Shown here: positions 23,368 to 32,634 of the stretch, in pieces
Numbering within the stretch: the stretch's first letter is position 1
Layout of the letters: every line of letters begins with the position of its first letter
Assembly (NCBI GenBank): GCA_049890295.1
Contig: JBMHBP010000004.1
Location: 1 to 64,000, forward strand
Direction of reading: 5' to 3'
Length of the DNA: 64,000 nucleotides
DNA from: GCA-2862585 sp049890295
GTDB taxonomy: Bacteria > Bacteroidota > Bacteroidia > Flavobacteriales > UBA7312
Notes under the pieces: generated by a model
What the model was told of the DNA's origin: nothing
The model's input: only the letters and a program-made list of their open reading frames with translations
The model's database searches: none
Translations under genes and position numbers: made by a program

Positions 23368-25057
23368 ATGGATTGTAAAACCAAATCCACCAACTGAACA
23401 GGTACAGTTGTTACAGGAAAGCTTGAATGTTTCACCTGTAATTGCTACACTTTTAGCTCAAAGAGGAATTACTGATTTTGATAAAGCTAAACAGTTTTTC
23501 AGACCTCAAATGAAGCATTTACATGATCCTTTTCTTATGAAGGATATGAATTTGGCAGTACAGAGATTGACCACTGCCATACAGTCCAATCAAACTATTT
23601 TAGTCTATGGGGATTACGATGTAGATGGTACTACAGCAGTTTCACTAATGTATTTATTTCTAAAACAATTGACTAAAAACTTAGAGTATTATATTCCTGA
23701 TCGCTATGATGAGGGTTACGGGGTGTCTTATAAGGCAATAGATTATGCAAAGGAAAAAGGGATAGATTTGATTATATGCCTTGATTGTGGGATTAAAGCT
23801 GTCGATAAAATTGATTATGCAAATTCTTTAGGCATTGATTTTATTATTTGTGATCATCACAGACCAGGCAAGAAACTGCCAAGTGCTGTAGCAGTCCTTG
23901 ACCCCAAACGACACGATTGTGATTATCCTTTTGATGAATTAAGCGGATGTGGTGTAGGCTTTAAATTGGCTCAAGCCTATTGTCAACAGCACAATATATC
24001 ATCTGATGTCTTAACACCACTGTTGGATTTACTCGTTATTAGTATTGCTGCTGATATTGTGCCGATAGTTGGTGAAAATAGAACATTGGCTTTTTTCGGT
24101 CTACAACAGTTAAATAGTAATCCAAGGGTAGGTGTAAAAGCATTAATTCAGCTAGCCAATCGTACAAAACAACTTACTATTTCAGACGTTGTGTTTGGAT
24201 TATCCCCAAGAATTAATGCAGCAGGAAGAATTGAGCACGGTAAAAAAGCCGTCGAATTATTGGTTGAAGATGATTTTCAATTAGCAAAAAGTAAAGCAGA
24301 ACGCATTGAAAAACACAACTTCACCCGAAGAGAACTCGATCAAAACATTACGCAAGAAGCTCTTGAACAAATTAACCCCTCAAAGAAAAGTACGGTTGTT
24401 TTTAGTGAAAAATGGCATAAAGGCGTAGTCGGAATAGTAGCTTCTAGACTAATAGAAAGTCATTATAAGCCTACTATTGTACTTACTGAAAGTAATGGAA
24501 AACTAACTGGATCAGCCCGCTCGGTAAAACATTTTGACGTTTATAATGCTATAGAAGCCTGTTCGGATCTATTGGAACAGTTTGGCGGACATAAATATGC
24601 GGCCGGTCTAACACTGAAAAAGGAAAATTTAAGTGCCTTTATTGATAAGTTTGAACAGGTTGTTAGTAATACTATAGAAGAAAATATGTTGACTGATGAA
24701 ATTAGTATTGACCTTACTGTCAACTGGCAAGATGTAACACCTAAAACGTATAGAATACTGCAGCAAATGGCACCTTTTGGACCATCGAACAATCAGCCTA
24801 TTTTGATGTTGAAAGCGGTATACGATAAAGGGTATGGAAGAATAATAGGCCAAGATGAATCGCATCTAAAATTAGGGCTATCCGCCCAATCACAATCTAA
24901 TACTATAGATGCTATTGGCTTTAGAATGGCTACAAAATTCCCTTTGATAAAAGACCAACAATTGTTAGATATATGTTTTGTTTTGGAGGAAAATGACTGG
25001 AATGGTAATACTAAACTTCAATTGAGACTCAAGGATATACGAAAGAGCTTACTTTAA
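23360..25057 (+). CDS. recJ: single-stranded-DNA-specific exonuclease RecJ
   Basis: A 5'-3' exonuclease on single-stranded DNA in recombination and mismatch repair; 565 residues. The DHH phosphoesterase motifs are visible: YGDYDVDGTTA (about 79-89), DCGIKAVD, ICDHHRPG (about 158-165) and LVISIAADIVP. The DHHA1 motif GGHKYAAGL follows near 413-421, then the OB-fold C-terminal domain. A start at 23306 would overlap the DAHP synthase gene by 62 bp. The ATG at 23360 matches the family start. Its 3' end overlaps dnaG by 9 bp tail-to-tail. Confidence 0.96.
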   Translation: MTRWIVKPNPPTEQVQLLQESLNVSPVIATLLAQRGITDFDKAKQFFRPQMKHLHDPFLMKDMNLAVQRLTTAIQSNQTILVYGDYDVDGTTAVSLMYLFLKQLTKNLEYYIPDRYDEGYGVSYKAIDYAKEKGIDLIICLDCGIKAVDKIDYANSLGIDFIICDHHRPGKKLPSAVAVLDPKRHDCDYPFDELSGCGVGFKLAQAYCQQHNISSDVLTPLLDLLVISIAADIVPIVGENRTLAFFGLQQLNSNPRVGVKALIQLANRTKQLTISDVVFGLSPRINAAGRIEHGKKAVELLVEDDFQLAKSKAERIEKHNFTRRELDQNITQEALEQINPSKKSTVVFSEKWHKGVVGIVASRLIESHYKPTIVLTESNGKLTGSARSVKHFDVYNAIEACSDLLEQFGGHKYAAGLTLKKENLSAFIDKFEQVVSNTIEENMLTDEISIDLTVNWQDVTPKTYRILQQMAPFGPSNNQPILMLKAVYDKGYGRIIGQDESHLKLGLSAQSQSNTIDAIGFRMATKFPLIKDQQLLDICFVLEENDWNGNTKLQLRLKDIRKSLL

Positions 25058-26950
25058 GATTGTTCTCCCTAATTTGGCAGAAATTTCTTTTTTCAGTTTT
25101 GTCAATTCATTTATCTCAGACAACAATTTCAACTCATTTTCAGATGAGGTTTCATTATTTAGTTGTTTATTTTTAGTCTGAATTTGTTCCCCTATTTTAG
25201 CTACTTTAAGAGAGTATATAGCCGTTTCAACTGCTGGTTTCAGCTGCATGTCTTCAGTTTGGGTATAGATACCATGGTCTTTCCATCTTTTACTAATGCT
25301 ATGTGGTGAACTAATAATATCTACTACAAGTTGTGAAACTGCCGGATCTTTATGTTGTGTGAAAAACTCTAGTTGAAGTAACTGACCCTTTTTCATATCT
25401 TCATAATAGGCATTAAAAATAACACCAAAACTCGGATTTGAAAACTCGATTTCATTATTCAATTCCGTTATAATAAATTGGGCGACAAATACTTCATTAT
25501 CATCAATTTGTATTTTTTCGTTTCCATACTGTAAAAGAAAACGGATGATATCTTTTTCTTGAAAGTTTGTATGACTTGAAAGAGGAGTTGCCTTAGAAGG
25601 TGTTAGTTCTGGTTTTTTTTCCTCACCTTTTGTGTAAGTATTTTTACGTGATTGTTGCTTGAGTTGACTAATTTTATTTAGGATTTCTTTTTCTCCTATT
25701 CCTAAAAGTTTAGAGCACTCATTGACATAAACAGCTCTAGTAATTTCATCAGGGATAACAGCAATAGAAGAAACTACCTCCTTGATAAGGTTTACTTTTT
25801 TGATTGGGTCGTCTTTACTTTCATCTTTCAGTAAGTTTGTTTTAAAAGTCAGAAAGTCTTGTGCACCATCTTCTATAAATTGTTGAATTTTTTCTTTTCC
25901 AAGAACTTTTGCATAACTGTCAGGGTCTTCACCCTCTGGAAATAATACGACTTTTACGTTCATTCCTTCGGCAAGGATAAGGTCTATGCCTCTAAAAGAT
26001 GCTTTTATTCCAGCAGCATCGCCGTCAAATAAGATGGTGATATTTTTTGAGAAGCGACTTATTAAGTTGATTTGCTCTTTTGTCAGTGCTGTTCCAGAAG
26101 AGGCTACTACATTTTCTACGCCATGTTGATGTAAGGATATAACATCTGTATAGCCTTCTACCAAGAAGCAATTATCTTGCTTTACAATAGCTGATTTTGA
26201 AAAGTAAATACCGTATAGAACTTTACTTTTATGATATATTTCGCTTTCGGGTGAGTTGAGGTATTTTGCCGCTTTATCAGATTTTTTCAGAATTCGACCT
26301 CCAAAGCCTATCACTCTTCCAGACATACTATGAATTGGAAACATAATTCGTCCCCTAAATCTATCAAATTGCTTGTCTTCTTTAACGATCGTTAATCCAG
26401 TTTTTTCTAGAAATTCAATTTTATATCCTTTTCCTTGAGCAGTTTTAGAAAAGGAATCCCAGCCTTCGGGGTTGTAGCCTAATTGAAATTTTTCAATCAT
26501 TTCTAAACATACCCCACGTTCCTTAAAATAACTTAAACCTATGGCTTTGCCTTCTTGGCTTTTTTTAAGTTGTTCAGTAAAATAATCTTTAGCGTATGTA
26601 TTGACTACAAATAAACTTTCCCTGGCATTTGCTTTTTCGATTTGCTCTGGTGTTTGTTCTTGCTCAATAATCTCTATATTGTATTTTTTGGCTAAGTATT
26701 TAAGAGCCTCGGGATACGAAAACTGCTCATGATCCATCACAAAATTTACAGCATTACCGCCCTTACCACAACCGAAACATTTGAAAATACCTTTGGAGGG
26801 CGAAACTGTAAATGACGGAGTCTTTTCATCATGAAAAGGACAGTTTCCAAGTAAATTAACTCCTCTTTTTTTAAGCGTTACAAAGTCACCCACGACCTCT
26901 TCAATCCGTATACTATCAAATATGTCGTCGATGGTTTCTTTAGGAATCAT
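25049..26950 (-). CDS. dnaG: DNA primase
   Basis: It synthesises RNA primers at the replication fork; 633 residues. The CHC2 zinc-binding domain is at residues 1-100 with ligands C37, H40, C58 and C61. The catalytic core (about 120-430) contains the TOPRIM motif FLVEGYTDVISLHQHG and the acidic FDGDAAG. The C-terminal helicase-interaction region (about 460-633) is less conserved and contains a charged coil at the very end. The ATG overlaps the TGA of the polyprenyl synthase gene as ATGA. It is unusual in lacking rpsU or rpoD neighbours, although this is normal in Bacteroidota. Confidence 0.96.
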   Translation of the reverse strand: MIPKETIDDIFDSIRIEEVVGDFVTLKKRGVNLLGNCPFHDEKTPSFTVSPSKGIFKCFGCGKGGNAVNFVMDHEQFSYPEALKYLAKKYNIEIIEQEQTPEQIEKANARESLFVVNTYAKDYFTEQLKKSQEGKAIGLSYFKERGVCLEMIEKFQLGYNPEGWDSFSKTAQGKGYKIEFLEKTGLTIVKEDKQFDRFRGRIMFPIHSMSGRVIGFGGRILKKSDKAAKYLNSPESEIYHKSKVLYGIYFSKSAIVKQDNCFLVEGYTDVISLHQHGVENVVASSGTALTKEQINLISRFSKNITILFDGDAAGIKASFRGIDLILAEGMNVKVVLFPEGEDPDSYAKVLGKEKIQQFIEDGAQDFLTFKTNLLKDESKDDPIKKVNLIKEVVSSIAVIPDEITRAVYVNECSKLLGIGEKEILNKISQLKQQSRKNTYTKGEEKKPELTPSKATPLSSHTNFQEKDIIRFLLQYGNEKIQIDDNEVFVAQFIITELNNEIEFSNPSFGVIFNAYYEDMKKGQLLQLEFFTQHKDPAVSQLVVDIISSPHSISKRWKDHGIYTQTEDMQLKPAVETAIYSLKVAKIGEQIQTKNKQLNNETSSENELKLLSEINELTKLKKEISAKLGRTILK

Positions 26951-27921
26951 TTCTTTCTTTCGATGACGTAATTTACTAAAAGTTCTAATGACTTTCGGCT
27001 TTCGTTATCGTCAAAAGTTTTCAACAGTTTTAAGGCTTTTTGCTGGAAATACTTCATTTTTTCAATAGTGTATTCTATACCACCGCTGTCTTTAACTAAT
27101 GATAGTACTTTACTGACTCTTTCGTTGTTTGTACTATGGTTTTTTACTGTTTGAATAATGAACTTGTACTCTTTTTTATTAGCATGTTTTAGAGTGTAAA
27201 TTAATGGTAGCGTCATTTTCTGTTCCTTGATATCAATACCAGTTGGTTTACCAATAACATCGTCGTTATAGTAATCAAATAAATCATCTTTCATTTGAAA
27301 TGCAATACCAGTATATTCCCCAAATTGCCTCATTTTTTCAATAATTTCTTTGGATTGATTGGCGGTAGTGGCTCCACAGGCACAACATGCCGCTATGAGT
27401 GTTGCTGTTTTTTGACGGATAATCTCAAAATAAATATCTTCTTCGATGTCTAAGCGTCTGGCTTTTTCAATCTGTAACAATTCTCCTTCACTCATTTCTT
27501 TGACAGCCTTTGAAACAATTTGAAGTAAATTATACTCTTCATTTTCTAAGGAAAGTAATAGGCCTTGTGATAGCAGATAATCACCAACCAAAACGGCAAT
27601 TTTATTTTTCCAGAGAGCATTTATTGAAAAGAACCCTCTTCTCATGTTAGCATCATCAATGACATCATCATGAACTAAGGTGGCCGTATGTAATAATTCA
27701 ATTAATGAGGCTGCTCGATAAGTACTTTCTGTAATCTCTCCAAACATTTTGTTTGTCAGAAAGACAAACATAGGACGCATTTGCTTTCCTTTTCGTTTAA
27801 CAATGTAGTGTAAAACCTTATCCAATAAAGACACATTGCTGCTTAATGAGTCTTTGAACTTGCCTTCAAACAAGCGTATTTCCTCCTGAATAGGTTGCTT
27901 AATGATTTTTATTGGGTTCAT
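26947..27921 (-). CDS. polyprenyl synthetase (octaprenyl/long-chain diphosphate synthase type)
   Basis: It elongates allylic diphosphates with IPP to make the long isoprenoid tail of menaquinone; 324 residues, all-helical. The first Asp-rich motif is HDDVIDDANMRRG (about 80-92) and the second is DDLFDYYNDD (about 212-221). GKQMRPMFV matches the substrate-binding basic motif. Small residues upstream of the first motif suggest a long-chain product, but exact length cannot be read. Of two in-frame starts I take the ATG at 27921, because a promoter-like box at 27940-27947 overlaps the other one at 27942. It is coupled to dnaG by ATGA. Confidence 0.9.
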   Translation of the reverse strand: MNPIKIIKQPIQEEIRLFEGKFKDSLSSNVSLLDKVLHYIVKRKGKQMRPMFVFLTNKMFGEITESTYRAASLIELLHTATLVHDDVIDDANMRRGFFSINALWKNKIAVLVGDYLLSQGLLLSLENEEYNLLQIVSKAVKEMSEGELLQIEKARRLDIEEDIYFEIIRQKTATLIAACCACGATTANQSKEIIEKMRQFGEYTGIAFQMKDDLFDYYNDDVIGKPTGIDIKEQKMTLPLIYTLKHANKKEYKFIIQTVKNHSTNNERVSKVLSLVKDSGGIEYTIEKMKYFQQKALKLLKTFDDNESRKSLELLVNYVIERKK

Positions 27922-27939
27922 CTGCTTAGATAGGAGGTA

Positions 27940-27947
27940 CAAAGATA
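27940..27947 (-). promoter_or_regulatory. candidate -7 box of the polyprenyl synthase-dnaG pair
   Basis: TATCTTTG on the minus strand matches TAnnTTTG and lies 18 nt before the ATG at 27921. The upstream rlmN stop is only 13 nt away, so readthrough is also possible. Confidence 0.5.
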
Positions 27948-27959
27948 CGAATATGCTTA

Positions 27960-29006
27960 CTACTTTACGAGCTTATTGGCAAGTTGTCCACAAGCTGCAT
28001 CAATGTCTTTTCCTCTGCTTCTTCGAACATTAACGATCAGATTTCTACTTTCTAAGTATTTCACAAATTCATCCACTTTCTCTCTTGAGGCTTGCTGGAA
28101 CTCTCCATCGTCTATTGGGTTATATTCGATGATGTTTATTTTGCAGGGGGTAATCTTTGCAAATTTGGCCAATTCTATGGCGTCGATTATTTCATCATTA
28201 AACCCCTTAAATATAATGTACTCATAAGTTAATCGCGTTCCTGTTTTTTCATAAAAATATAAAATAGCTTCTTTTAGAGAGTCAAGAGAATTTTGCTCAT
28301 TAATGGGCATAATGTAGTTTCGTTTTTCATCATTAGCAGCATGTAAGGATAAGGCCAGATTAAAAGGTACTTCATCGTCGCCAAGTTTTTTAATAAGCTT
28401 GGCAATACCAGCTGTCGATACGGTAATACGTTTTGGTGACATGGCTAGGCCGTCTTTTGAACATATCATGTTAATGGATTCTATTACATTTTTATAATTC
28501 AATAATGGCTCGCCCATTCCCATGTAAACGATGTTACTCAGTTTTTTATCGAAGTGTTTTATGGATAAGTCGTTGAGCATGAAGACCTGATCATAAATCT
28601 CATCGGCACCTAAATTTCTGATTCTATCCAACTTACCAGTGGCACAAAATTTACAACTTAAACTACAGCCTACTTGAGATGATATACAAGCCGTCATGCG
28701 TTTTGTAGTGGGTATAAGAACGCCTTCTACATTATTGTTATCATAAAGTTGAAAAGCGGATTTTATAGTGAAGTCATTACTTTTTTGAATTTCAGAAAGA
28801 GAAATATGATTAATGTCAAATTCTTGTTTAAGAAACTTCCTAAGATCAGACGGGACATTTAGCATGTCATCGAATGATGAAACTGACTTCTTCCAAAGCC
28901 ACTCATACACTTGTTTTGCTCTAAATTTAGGGTGATTTTCTTTTTGTAAAAAGCCCGTAATTTCCTCCAAACTTAGCTGACGTATATTTTTTTTTTGTTT
29001 TGACAT
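27960..29006 (-). CDS. rlmN: 23S rRNA (adenine-2503-C2) / tRNA methyltransferase RlmN
   Basis: Radical SAM enzyme methylating A2503 of 23S rRNA and A37 of some tRNAs; 348 residues. The iron-sulfur motif is CSLSCKFC near residue 105. The N-terminal helical domain has LSLEEITGFLQ and RAKQVYEWLWKK. The C-terminal AACGQL holds the methyl-carrying cysteine. Several starts are in frame (29057, 29009, 29006). The promoter box at 29011-29018 excludes 29057. The ATG at 29006 lies 4 nt below the box, the same spacing as other genes here, so I choose it. Confidence 0.95.
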   Translation of the reverse strand: MSKQKKNIRQLSLEEITGFLQKENHPKFRAKQVYEWLWKKSVSSFDDMLNVPSDLRKFLKQEFDINHISLSEIQKSNDFTIKSAFQLYDNNNVEGVLIPTTKRMTACISSQVGCSLSCKFCATGKLDRIRNLGADEIYDQVFMLNDLSIKHFDKKLSNIVYMGMGEPLLNYKNVIESINMICSKDGLAMSPKRITVSTAGIAKLIKKLGDDEVPFNLALSLHAANDEKRNYIMPINEQNSLDSLKEAILYFYEKTGTRLTYEYIIFKGFNDEIIDAIELAKFAKITPCKINIIEYNPIDDGEFQQASREKVDEFVKYLESRNLIVNVRRSRGKDIDAACGQLANKLVK

Positions 29007-29010
29007 CATG

Positions 29011-29027
29011 CAAAGATAGTATCTTTG
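29011..29027. promoter_or_regulatory. palindromic divergent promoter of rlmN and the amidohydrolase gene
   Basis: CAAAGATA-G-TATCTTTG is a perfect 8+1+8 palindrome. Each half is a TATCTTTG box, one per strand, 1 bp apart. The rlmN ATG (29006) is 4 nt beyond one half and the amidohydrolase ATG (29035) is 7 nt beyond the other. Both genes appear to be expressed from overlapping back-to-back promoters with essentially no 5' leader. Confidence 0.65.
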
Positions 29028-29034
29028 TACCGAT

Positions 29035-30165
29035 ATGCGCTTTTTGACTGCAGACATACTTTTTACGGCAAAAAATTCTCCTCTAAAAAATGGAGTTGTT
29101 GTTGTAAATGATACTGGTTTAATTCTTGATATCCTAGATTTATCGAAAGTTCAACCAGATTTATTAGAGTATTTTCCTGGTGCGTTATGTCCTGGATTTA
29201 TAAATACGCATTGTCATCTTGAATTATCTCATTTATTTCAAGAGATAGACAAACATACAGGTCTCCCTAAATTCATTAAGTCGATTGTATCAAAACGAAA
29301 CTTTCCAGAGGATAAAATTCTTGAATGTATTGATTCGGCCGATAAAACAATGTACAATAATGGAATAGTAGCTGTAGGTGATATCAGTAATACTTCTCTT
29401 TCTTTTTCCACTAAAGAAGATAGCCACATTTTCTATCATACTTTTATTGAACTTTTTGCTTCATTATCAGAGAAAGCGAATCCTGTTTTTCAAAACGGCT
29501 ATGATTTACTAAATCAATGTCAGCATAGTTCCTCTCTAGTTCCTCATTCTACTTACTCTGTTTCAGATAAACTTTTTCAATTGATAAAGTCTAATAATGC
29601 AGGAGAAATTGTTAGTATTCATAATCAAGAAACTGCCGATGAAGATGAGATGTTTTTGAATGGAGAAGGAAATCTTTTGAAAGTTTTGAACGATAAATCA
29701 GATTTTAAATCTACTGGCTTGAGTGCATTAAAAAGTACACTACCAAAATTGCCAAATAGTCCCATATTATTCGTTCATAATACATTTACTTCTCAGGCCG
29801 ATATACAATTTGCGATGTCTCAAAAAAATGATGTTTATTGGGCTACCTGTCCTAAAGCAAATCTTTATATTGAAAAGAAACTTCCAGATTATCAGATTTT
29901 CATCAATCAAAATGCTAAAATGACTATTGGTACAGATAGCTTAGCGTCTAACGATACTTTGTGTCTTTTAGAAGAAATGAAAGTTATTAATCATACCGTA
30001 TCATTAGAAATACTATTACAATGGGCTTGTAAAAATGGAGCTGAGTTTTTAGGCTTAAACCAAATGGGAACTTTAGAAAAAGGAAAATCACCAGGTATAA
30101 ATCATATCAGTCATTTGAGGAATGAACAACTAACTGAACGTAGTTCAGTAAATCGAATTATTTAA
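29035..30165 (+). CDS. amidohydrolase family protein (aminofutalosine deaminase/chlorohydrolase-like)
   Basis: A 376-residue metal-dependent hydrolase of the amidohydrolase superfamily. The first metal-binding motif is NTHCHLELSH (about 58-67). A later HNQETADE and FVHNTF supply His ligands, and GTDSLASND (about 302-310) supplies the catalytic Asp. The second-shell SLASN pattern matches deaminases of the MtaD/SsnA/aminofutalosine deaminase group. A role in menaquinone synthesis through futalosine is possible but unproven, and no mqn genes are nearby. The 3' end overlaps ispD by 8 bp tail-to-tail. The ATG lies 7 nt after a promoter box. Confidence 0.8.
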   Translation: MRFLTADILFTAKNSPLKNGVVVVNDTGLILDILDLSKVQPDLLEYFPGALCPGFINTHCHLELSHLFQEIDKHTGLPKFIKSIVSKRNFPEDKILECIDSADKTMYNNGIVAVGDISNTSLSFSTKEDSHIFYHTFIELFASLSEKANPVFQNGYDLLNQCQHSSSLVPHSTYSVSDKLFQLIKSNNAGEIVSIHNQETADEDEMFLNGEGNLLKVLNDKSDFKSTGLSALKSTLPKLPNSPILFVHNTFTSQADIQFAMSQKNDVYWATCPKANLYIEKKLPDYQIFINQNAKMTIGTDSLASNDTLCLLEEMKVINHTVSLEILLQWACKNGAEFLGLNQMGTLEKGKSPGINHISHLRNEQLTERSSVNRII

Positions 30166-30820
30166 GGTAAGAGTCAGCTATCACTAAATCTTCAGGAGTA
30201 GTTATTTTTATATTTTCCTTGTTGCCATTTACGAGTGAAATTTTATGGCCGAATGACTCAACTACTGAGGCATCATCAGTAAAATTAGTTGAATAGTTTT
30301 GCTGGTAGGCTTTGAGTATGATATCACTTTTAAAGCACTGGGGCGTCTGAACAATTTTAAAGTTATCTCGATTAGCAATTCTGCTGTCGTTGTCAATAAT
30401 TTCTCTTATACTTTCTTCTACGGACCTAATAGGAATGGCACATCCGTTTTTTTTAGCACTATCAATACATCGTTCTATAACGGTATGGCTCACTAACGGT
30501 CGGACACCGTCATGTATACAAACGATTCCATAACCACTGAGTTTGTTTAATGCTTTTTTTACGGATTCAAATCGGTTTTTACCCCCTTCAGATAATAAAT
30601 GAGGAATTTTAACACTATGTTTTTCACAAAGGGATTTCCAATATTCAAATTCTGAAAAGGGAAGAGCTATAATGATTTCAGCATTTTGGTCGAAAGAATA
30701 GAATTTTTCTAAGGTATGTAGTAGAATAGGTTTGCCTTTTAATTCTAAAAATTGCTTAGGCACCGAAGCGCCCATACGGCTACCCGACCCACCAGCAACT
30801 ATTATGAAAAAATTATTCAC
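30158..30820 (-). CDS. ispD: 2-C-methyl-D-erythritol 4-phosphate cytidylyltransferase
   Basis: It transfers CMP to methylerythritol phosphate in the MEP isoprenoid pathway; 220 residues. The nucleotide-binding loop is VAGGSGSRMG with VPKQFLELKGKP (about residues 8-30). IHDGVRPLV (about 105-113) and DDASVVE (about 188-194) are further signature segments. The start codon is GTG at 30820, three bases after the queA stop, and no ATG precedes the conserved loop. ispG, another MEP-pathway gene, lies at 47220-49157 in the same window but in a different operon. Confidence 0.95.
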   Translation of the reverse strand: MNNFFIIVAGGSGSRMGASVPKQFLELKGKPILLHTLEKFYSFDQNAEIIIALPFSEFEYWKSLCEKHSVKIPHLLSEGGKNRFESVKKALNKLSGYGIVCIHDGVRPLVSHTVIERCIDSAKKNGCAIPIRSVEESIREIIDNDSRIANRDNFKIVQTPQCFKSDIILKAYQQNYSTNFTDDASVVESFGHKISLVNGNKENIKITTPEDLVIADSYLK

Positions 30821-30823
30821 TAA

Positions 30824-31879
30824 TTATAAAATCAGCATGGCATCACCGTAAGAGAAAAATTTATATTTTTCTTTGACGGCTTCTTCGTATGCACTCATTA
30901 TTAAATCATGACCACCAAAAGCTGAGACCATCATCAACAACGTTGATTTAGGAGTATGGAAATTGGTAATCATAGAGTTAGCAATAATAAATTCGTAAGG
31001 AGGATATATGAATTTGTTTGTCCAACCACTGTAAGGTGTGATTAACCCTTGAGTAGTCACTGAAGTTTCAATTCCTCGCATAGAGGTTGTGCCAACTGCA
31101 CATACCCTTCTTTTTTCTTGGATACCTGTATTAATCATATTGGCTGTATCTTCAGCAATAAATAACTCTTCAGAATCCATTTTATGTTTGCTTAAGTCTT
31201 CTACTTCCACAGCTCTAAAAGTACCTAAGCCAATGTGCAGGGTTAGATTAGCAAATTCTACACCCTTTATTTCCAAACGCTTTAAAAGTTCTCGACTAAA
31301 ATGCAGACCAGCTGTTGGGGCTGCTACAGCACCTTCATTTTTAGCATATATAGTTTGGTAGCGTTCTTCGTCATCAGCGTCAGGTACACGCTTGATATAT
31401 TTTGGTAAAGGAGTTTCACCCAAATCTTTCAGTTTTTGTCTAAACTCTTCATAACTCCCATCGTAAAGAAATCGTAATGTTCTTCCTCTAGAAGTTGTAT
31501 TATCAATTACTTCAGCTACTAAATCGTCATCACCAAAGTATAATTTATTACCAATTCTTATTTTTCTTGCAGGATCAACTAATACATCCCACAATAAGTT
31601 TTCTTTGTTTAATTCTCTTAATAAAAAGACTTCAATTCTTGCTCCTGTTTTTTCTTTATTACCATACATTCTGGCAGGAAATACTTTGGTATCATTAAAA
31701 ACCATCACATCGTTTTCATCAAAGTAATTGATGATATCTTTGAAAAGTTTGTGTTCAATATTGCCGGTTTGCCTATCAACAACCATCAAACGTGATTCAT
31801 CGCGATGATTTGAAGGTCTTTCCGCTAACAATTCATTAGGTAAGTCAAAATTGAACTGAGATAGCTTTCTTTTTATCAT
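30824..31879 (-). CDS. queA: S-adenosylmethionine:tRNA ribosyltransferase-isomerase
   Basis: It transfers the ribosyl group of SAM to 7-aminomethyl-7-deazaguanine in tRNA, giving epoxyqueuosine; 351 residues. Typical segments are [14 protein letters not shown] at the start, the [14 protein letters not shown] region, [10 protein letters not shown] (about 183-192), [18 protein letters not shown] and [18 protein letters not shown]. It lies downstream of truB with a 62-bp gap that contains a TAnnTTTG box and so may have its own promoter. ispD follows after 3 bp. Confidence 0.97.
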   Translation of the reverse strand: MIKRKLSQFNFDLPNELLAERPSNHRDESRLMVVDRQTGNIEHKLFKDIINYFDENDVMVFNDTKVFPARMYGNKEKTGARIEVFLLRELNKENLLWDVLVDPARKIRIGNKLYFGDDDLVAEVIDNTTSRGRTLRFLYDGSYEEFRQKLKDLGETPLPKYIKRVPDADDEERYQTIYAKNEGAVAAPTAGLHFSRELLKRLEIKGVEFANLTLHIGLGTFRAVEVEDLSKHKMDSEELFIAEDTANMINTGIQEKRRVCAVGTTSMRGIETSVTTQGLITPYSGWTNKFIYPPYEFIIANSMITNFHTPKSTLLMMVSAFGGHDLIMSAYEEAVKEKYKFFSYGDAMLIL

Positions 31880-31913
31880 GATAATTAATTTATGAATGCA
31901 TTAAAAAAGTCTG

Positions 31914-31921
31914 CAAATATA
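31914..31921 (-). promoter_or_regulatory. candidate -7 box of queA-ispD
   Basis: TATATTTG on the minus strand fits TAnnTTTG and lies 34 nt before the queA ATG. Confidence 0.4.
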
Positions 31922-31941
31922 CTAAATTAAAGCAGAGAGCC

Positions 31942-32634
31942 TTAAATCTCCTTACAGGAAAGTGATTCTATAAAGTCTTGAACATCAATAGCTTGAGAAA
32001 GTTCGTGATTTCCAATCCTTGTTCTGGTTAATTGACTAAGGTGTCCTCCGCTTTTTAAAGCTTTGCCAAAGTCGTTGGCTAATGAGCGAATATAGGTTCC
32101 TTTACTGCACTTAATTAAGACTTTTATTTTTGGAAGTTCAACATTCGTTATTTTGAATTCAGAAACATGTACTTTTCGTGCCTTCACTTCTACTTTATGG
32201 CCTTTTCTAGCATGTTCGTATAATCGTTTTCCATCTTGTCTTATGGCAGAATATATAGGTGGTATTTGTAGTAAATCACCAGTAAAAGATTGTCCAACCT
32301 CAAATAACAATTCATTGGTAATATGTTCGATTGGATACACGTCGTTAATATCTGTTTCCAAATCAAACGATGGGGTGGTTGCTCCTAAAGTAATCTCAGC
32401 TGTATATTCCTTTTCTAGATTTTGATAGTCTTGAATTTTCTTAGTGTTTTTTCCTGTACAAATTATTAAAAGACCATCAGCTAATGGGTCTAATGTGCCG
32501 GCATGACCTACTTTTATCTTTTTGATTTTGAGTTCACTTTTTATGGCGTATCGAATTTTTTTTACCACATCGAATGATGTCCACCTCAAGGGTTTATTGA
32601 TTAGTAAAGTATGACCTTCTAAAAAAATAGACAT
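31942..32634 (-). CDS. truB: tRNA pseudouridine-55 synthase
   Basis: It isomerises U55 to pseudouridine in the T-loop of tRNAs; 230 residues. The catalytic Asp is in GHAGTLDPLADGLL (about residues 43-56). NKPLRWTSFDVV near the start and KGTYIRSLANDFG (about 182-194) are family motifs. The C-terminal PUA-like extension of longer TruB proteins is absent or very short, as usual in Bacteroidota. It starts directly after the uppP stop codon with no gap, so the two are translationally linked. Confidence 0.96.
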   Translation of the reverse strand: MSIFLEGHTLLINKPLRWTSFDVVKKIRYAIKSELKIKKIKVGHAGTLDPLADGLLIICTGKNTKKIQDYQNLEKEYTAEITLGATTPSFDLETDINDVYPIEHITNELLFEVGQSFTGDLLQIPPIYSAIRQDGKRLYEHARKGHKVEVKARKVHVSEFKITNVELPKIKVLIKCSKGTYIRSLANDFGKALKSGGHLSQLTRTRIGNHELSQAIDVQDFIESLSCKEI

